Below, one piece after another: positions 3,765 through 7,842 of a stretch of DNA of 7,842 nt. The stretch covers positions 1 to 7,842 of the forward strand of contig JAHZKQ010000065.1 in the NCBI GenBank assembly GCA_022600315.1. The letters are read 5' to 3'. The notes beneath the pieces are model-generated. The model saw nothing but the letters and a program-made list of their open reading frames with translations. It did no database searches and had not been told where the DNA came from. Each line of letters starts with the position of its first letter. Position 1 is the first letter of the stretch. Source of the DNA: Gammaproteobacteria bacterium. GTDB lineage: Bacteria > Pseudomonadota > Gammaproteobacteria > Coxiellales > Coxiellaceae. A program made the translations under genes and the position numbers.

Positions 3765-6700
3765 ATGCCAAATGCAAATCGAGTAGCCATCACCTCAAAT
3801 ACGCAGTTAAGACGTGCACGTTTACGTCTGGGCTCTAGTGGTTTAGAAGCGTTAAATACGCCTTATTTGTTAGATACTCAGATCCAGTCTTACAAAAAGT
3901 TTTTGCAAATGGATGTTGCTCCAGATGCGCGAGCAGATATTGGTTTGCATGCTGCATTTAAGAGTGTATTCCCGATTGAAAGTTATTCGGGTTTAGCGCG
4001 CTTAGAATATGTGAGTTATATTTTGGGTGAACCAGCGTTTGATGTTAAAGAATGTAAATTACGCGGTCATACCTATGCGGCGCCGCTTAAAGTAAAAATG
4101 CGTTTAGCGCTTTACGACAAAGAAAACCCAGAAGCGGGTCCTGTCTATAAAGAACAACAAGAAGTCTTTATGGGCGAGATTCCCTTAATGACAGAAACGG
4201 GTAGCTTAGTGATTAACGGCACCGAGCGGGTTGTGGTTTCTCAGTTGCACCGTTCACCAGGGGTATTTTTCGAGCATGATCGCGGTAAAACGCACTCTTC
4301 TGGAAAATTATTATATTCAGCGCGGGTGATTCCTTACCGTGGCTCTTGGTTGGATTTTGAATTTGATCCAAAAGATAATATTTTTGTGCGTATTGATAGA
4401 CGCCGTAAACTGCCAGCAACAGTTATTTTGCGTGCCCTGGATTATGATACAGAATCCATTCTAGACATGTTCTATGATACTAATACCTTTACCTTATCTA
4501 AAGATAAGATTTTTTTAACCTTGGTTCCTAAGCGTTTGCGCGGTGAATTAGCAGTTTGTGATATTAAAGATAAAAAAGGCAAATTAATTATTGAAGCTAA
4601 TCGGCGTATTTCAGCGCGGCATGTGCGTTTGTTAGAAAATAGTGGCATTAAAGAATTAGAAGTCCCAGAAGAATATTTGTTTAGCAAAGTGATTGCTAAG
4701 GCCATCATCGATAAAGAAACTGGCGAGGTAATTGCCGAAGCCAACTCTGAAATCACCAAAGAATTATTGGATACTTTGGTTGAAAATAAAGTTTCCGATA
4801 TTAAAACTCTCTATATTAATGAAATTGAGTGTGGTCCTTACGTTTCAAATACTTTACGTTTAGATCATGCTACGAATCGGTTGGAAGCTTTAGTTGAAGT
4901 TTACCGTATTATGCGTCCAGGTGAGCCCCCTACTCGGGAAGCGGCCGAAGCATTGTTTGATAATTTATTTTTCTCTGATGATCGCTATGATTTATCCAGT
5001 GTTGGGCGAATGAAGTTTAATCGCCGGGTAGGTCGTGAAGAATTAACCGGTTCGGGCGTCTTAACTAAAGAGGATATTGTTGCAGTACTGAAAGTATTGG
5101 TCGATATTCGTGATGGTAAGGGTGTGATTGATGATATTGATCACCTAGGTAATCGACGGGTACGTTGTGTTGGTGAAATGGCTGAAAATCAATTTCGCGT
5201 GGGTTTGGTGCGGGTTGAACGTGCCGTTCGTGATCGCTTAAGTTTAGCTGACGTTGAAAATTTAATGCCGCAAGAATTAGTCAATGCAAAACCTGTTTCT
5301 GCCGCTATTAAAGAGTTTTTTGGTTCTAGTCAGTTATCACAATTCATGGATCAAAATAATCCATTATCAGAAATCACGCATAAGCGTCGTGTTTCGGCTT
5401 TAGGACCAGGTGGTTTAACGCGTGAGCGTGCGGGGTTTGAGGTGCGCGATGTGCATCCGACTCACTATGGTCGTCTGTGTCCAATTGAAACACCGGAAGG
5501 GCCGAACATTGGTTTAATTAATTCATTATCAGTTTATGCGCGCACTAATGATTATGGTTTTGTAGAGAGCCCTTATCGTAAAGTGGTTGATGGTGTTGTG
5601 AGTGATGAATTTCATTATTTATCGGCGATTGAAGAAGGTGATTATTATATCGCCCAAGCTAACACGCCAATGGATGCCAACGGCAAAATAACCGGCAATC
5701 TAATTTCTTGCCGACACCGTGGTGAGTTTACGGTGGCCGCAGCAGATAAAATTAATTTTATGGATGTTTCGCCGCGACAAATTGTTTCGGTGGCAGCATC
5801 ATTAATTCCATTTTTAGAACACGATGATGCAAACCGTGCCTTAATGGGCTCGAATATGCAACGTCAAGCGGTACCGACGATTCGTCCTGAAAAACCTTTG
5901 GTGGGTACGGGTATGGAACGCATGGTAGCGGTTGATTCGGGTGTGACAATCAGCGCTAAACGTCCTGGGGTTATCGATTCAGTGGATGCATCACGCGTTG
6001 TGGTGCGAGTTGCTGAAAAAGATAGAGGCGACGATGCGAGTAATGTCGATATTTATAATTTCACGAAATTTAATCGCTCTAACCAAAACACTTGTATTAA
6101 CCAGCGTCCTATTGTGCAAGTGGGCGATGTGGTTAAAAAAGCTGATGTATTAGCCGATGGGCCATCGACTGATCTTGGTGAATTGGCTTTAGGTCAAAAT
6201 TTATTGGTGGCATTTATGCCGTGGAATGGTTACAACTTTGAGGATTCAATTTTAATTTCTGAGCGATTAGTTGAAGAAGATCGATTTACTACTGTGCATA
6301 TCCAAGAACTTACTTGCGTGGCGCGTGATACTAAATTAGGGCCAGAAGAAGTGACTGCCGATATTCCAAATGTGGGTGAAGGTGCTCTATCCAAACTGGA
6401 TGAATCCGGTATCGTTTATATTGGCGCAGAAGTTGAGCCAGGCGATATTTTGGTTGGTAAGGTGACGCCGAAAGGTGAAACCCAACTGACTCCAGAAGAA
6501 AAATTATTGCGAGCTATTTTTGGTGAAAAAGCCTCAGATGTAAAAGATACTTCATTACGAGTGCCGCCAGGTTCGTATGGTACAGTCATTGATGTACGAG
6601 TTTTTACCCGCGAAGGCGTTAAGAAAGATCAGCGCGCAGTTGAAATTGAAGAGGCGGAATTAATTAAAACTCAAAAAGACTTGAACGATGAGTTACGGAT

Positions 6701-7842
6701 TCGTGAGGATGCGTTGTATGAAGTGTTGCAAAAACTTTTGGTCGGTTCAGTCGCATCAGGTGGTCCGGATTCATTAAAATCTGGCAGCACGTTAACCGAA
6801 GAATATTTAACGCAACTATCGCGTGATGATTGGTTTAATATTCGGATGCGTGATGATGCGGTCACTAAACGCCTTGAAGCAGCGCAAGAGCAGTTAAAAG
6901 CCTTGCATGTTGAGCGAGATGCCAAGCTTAAAGCAGCGCGTCAAAAGTTGGTGGAAGGCGATGATTTAGCTCCGGGTGTCATTAAAATTGCTAAAGTATA
7001 TTTGGCAGTAAAACGTCGTATTCAACCCGGTGATAAAATGGCTGGTCGACACGGTAATAAAGGTGTGATCTCGATGATTGTGCCAGTGGAAGATATGCCT
7101 TACTTAGAAGATGGCACACCAGTGGATATTGTTTTAAATCCACTTGGGGTACCGTCACGGATGAATATTGGTCAGGTGCTAGAAACCCATTTAGGTTGGG
7201 CGGCAAAAGGCTTAGGTAAAAAAATCGGAGCGTTATTGCAGCAGCAAAGTTCAGTCAGTGAATTACGCAACGATCTGCAAACTGTTTACGATGTTAGTCT
7301 AGGCCAAAAACTTGATGTCAGTTCGATGTCGGATAAAGAAACGACAACGTTGGCAAAAAATTTAAGTGGCGGCGTACCGATGTCAACACCAGTTTTTGAT
7401 GGTGCCAGTGAAGCTGAAATTAAGAACTTGCTGAAGATGGCAGGTTTGCCTGAAAGTGGCCAAGCGATTTTAGTTGATGGTCGTACAGGTAAAGCCTTCG
7501 ATCGACCAGTGACTGTAGGTTATATGTATATGCTTAAACTTAACCATTTGGTTGATGACAAGATGCATGCGCGTTCTACGGGTTCTTATAGTTTAGTGAC
7601 TCAGCAACCACTTGGCGGTAAAGCGCAATTTGGTGGGCAACGTTTTGGTGAAATGGAAGTGTGGGCGTTAGAAGCTTATGGCGCGGCCTACACCTTGCAA
7701 GAAATGTTGACAGTTAAGTCAGATGATGTGGCTGGTCGTACCCGTATGTATAAAAACATTGTTGATGGCGATCACAAAATGGATGCTGGGATGCCAGAAT
7801 CATTTAATGTGTTAGTCAAAGAAATACGTTCTTTGGGTATCA
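3765..7842 (+). CDS. rpoB: DNA-directed RNA polymerase subunit beta (3' partial)
   Basis: The beta subunit forms one pincer of RNA polymerase, part of the active centre and the rifampicin pocket. The frame is open from ATG (GAGGA 6 nt upstream) to the window edge, 1359 residues; E. coli has seven more after the matching point, so about 1366 are expected against 1342. [11 protein letters not shown] lies near the E. coli position. The rifampicin cluster starts at G520 ([20 protein letters not shown]), with D529, H539 and S544 equivalent to E. coli D516, H526 and S531. NGYNFEDS carries E826-D827 (E. coli E813-D814). [12 protein letters not shown] carries the catalytic lysines K1091 and K1099 (E. 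coli K1065, K1073). The C-terminus has the usual [32 protein letters not shown] block. Two deviations stand out: an unusual N-terminus before PYLL (residue 33), and a 13-residue-longer variable insert at about 958-1066. It is probably co-transcribed with rplL through the attenuator; rpoC is expected next. Confidence 0.97.
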   Translation, partial: MPNANRVAITSNTQLRRARLRLGSSGLEALNTPYLLDTQIQSYKKFLQMDVAPDARADIGLHAAFKSVFPIESYSGLARLEYVSYILGEPAFDVKECKLRGHTYAAPLKVKMRLALYDKENPEAGPVYKEQQEVFMGEIPLMTETGSLVINGTERVVVSQLHRSPGVFFEHDRGKTHSSGKLLYSARVIPYRGSWLDFEFDPKDNIFVRIDRRRKLPATVILRALDYDTESILDMFYDTNTFTLSKDKIFLTLVPKRLRGELAVCDIKDKKGKLIIEANRRISARHVRLLENSGIKELEVPEEYLFSKVIAKAIIDKETGEVIAEANSEITKELLDTLVENKVSDIKTLYINEIECGPYVSNTLRLDHATNRLEALVEVYRIMRPGEPPTREAAEALFDNLFFSDDRYDLSSVGRMKFNRRVGREELTGSGVLTKEDIVAVLKVLVDIRDGKGVIDDIDHLGNRRVRCVGEMAENQFRVGLVRVERAVRDRLSLADVENLMPQELVNAKPVSAAIKEFFGSSQLSQFMDQNNPLSEITHKRRVSALGPGGLTRERAGFEVRDVHPTHYGRLCPIETPEGPNIGLINSLSVYARTNDYGFVESPYRKVVDGVVSDEFHYLSAIEEGDYYIAQANTPMDANGKITGNLISCRHRGEFTVAAADKINFMDVSPRQIVSVAASLIPFLEHDDANRALMGSNMQRQAVPTIRPEKPLVGTGMERMVAVDSGVTISAKRPGVIDSVDASRVVVRVAEKDRGDDASNVDIYNFTKFNRSNQNTCINQRPIVQVGDVVKKADVLADGPSTDLGELALGQNLLVAFMPWNGYNFEDSILISERLVEEDRFTTVHIQELTCVARDTKLGPEEVTADIPNVGEGALSKLDESGIVYIGAEVEPGDILVGKVTPKGETQLTPEEKLLRAIFGEKASDVKDTSLRVPPGSYGTVIDVRVFTREGVKKDQRAVEIEEAELIKTQKDLNDELRIREDALYEVLQKLLVGSVASGGPDSLKSGSTLTEEYLTQLSRDDWFNIRMRDDAVTKRLEAAQEQLKALHVERDAKLKAARQKLVEGDDLAPGVIKIAKVYLAVKRRIQPGDKMAGRHGNKGVISMIVPVEDMPYLEDGTPVDIVLNPLGVPSRMNIGQVLETHLGWAAKGLGKKIGALLQQQSSVSELRNDLQTVYDVSLGQKLDVSSMSDKETTTLAKNLSGGVPMSTPVFDGASEAEIKNLLKMAGLPESGQAILVDGRTGKAFDRPVTVGYMYMLKLNHLVDDKMHARSTGSYSLVTQQPLGGKAQFGGQRFGEMEVWALEAYGAAYTLQEMLTVKSDDVAGRTRMYKNIVDGDHKMDAGMPESFNVLVKEIRSLGI

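Noticed and set aside
4213..7206. Several - strand open frames of 60-95 codons within rpoB
   Set aside because: They are shadows of a fully conserved rpoB frame with no recognisable protein motifs.
1..7842. Mobile element, CRISPR, prophage or undescribed multi-gene system
   Set aside because: All coding space is occupied by conserved core genes in their usual order. No array-type repeats, terminal inverted repeats or atypical genes are visible.

Overview
The window is a piece of the conserved bacterial translation/transcription core cluster of a gammaproteobacterium. In order it carries the 3' end of tuf, tRNA-Trp(CCA), secE, nusG, rplK, rplA, rplJ, rplL and most of rpoB, all on the + strand. 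The assignment rests on gene order and on protein sequence: NusG has the same length (181 aa) as the E. coli protein and near-identical blocks, and L11, L1, L7/L12 and RpoB match E. coli through long stretches. Codon use is moderately AT-rich by eye (many TTA, AAA, ATT and GAA codons). A 175-aa L10 and a beta subunit projected to be about 24 residues longer than in E. coli point away from Enterobacterales. A Legionellales/Coxiella-like or other AT-rich gammaproteobacterium is possible, but I cannot fix genus or order from sequence alone.

Layout. 1-123: C-terminus of EF-Tu, followed by a short hairpin with a T-run. 179-254: tRNA-Trp with encoded CCA, 22 nt ahead of secE. 277-1207: secE and nusG, nearly abutting. 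1208-1309: spacer with a perfect 7-bp hairpin and, next to the rplK Shine-Dalgarno, a two-helix element that looks like the L1 autoregulatory site. 1310-2442: rplK and rplA, overlapping by one base (TAATG). 2443-2745: a 303-nt structured spacer with an L10-leader-like element, further hairpins and an 11-nt direct repeat. 2746-3688: rplJ (GTG start) and rplL. 3698-3730: a strong intrinsic terminator/attenuator hairpin between rplL and rpoB. 3765 to the window end: rpoB, reading frame open throughout and cut by the window edge only about seven residues before the expected C-terminus.

How the parts work together. EF-Tu delivers aminoacyl-tRNA. L11, L10 and L7/L12 build the ribosomal stalk that recruits factors such as EF-Tu, and L1 forms the mobile L1 stalk at the E site. 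SecE is an essential SecYEG subunit. NusG links RNA polymerase to Rho or to the ribosome. RpoB is the beta subunit of RNA polymerase. Three spacers carry RNA structures where autogenous control is known in E. coli: L1 at rplK, L10-L12 at rplJ, and attenuation before rpoB.

This is a core housekeeping region. I found no mobile element, CRISPR array, defence system or undescribed multi-gene system. The points worth a second look are in the RNA leaders, the unusual N-terminus and longer lineage-variable insert of RpoB, and the longer L10 tail.
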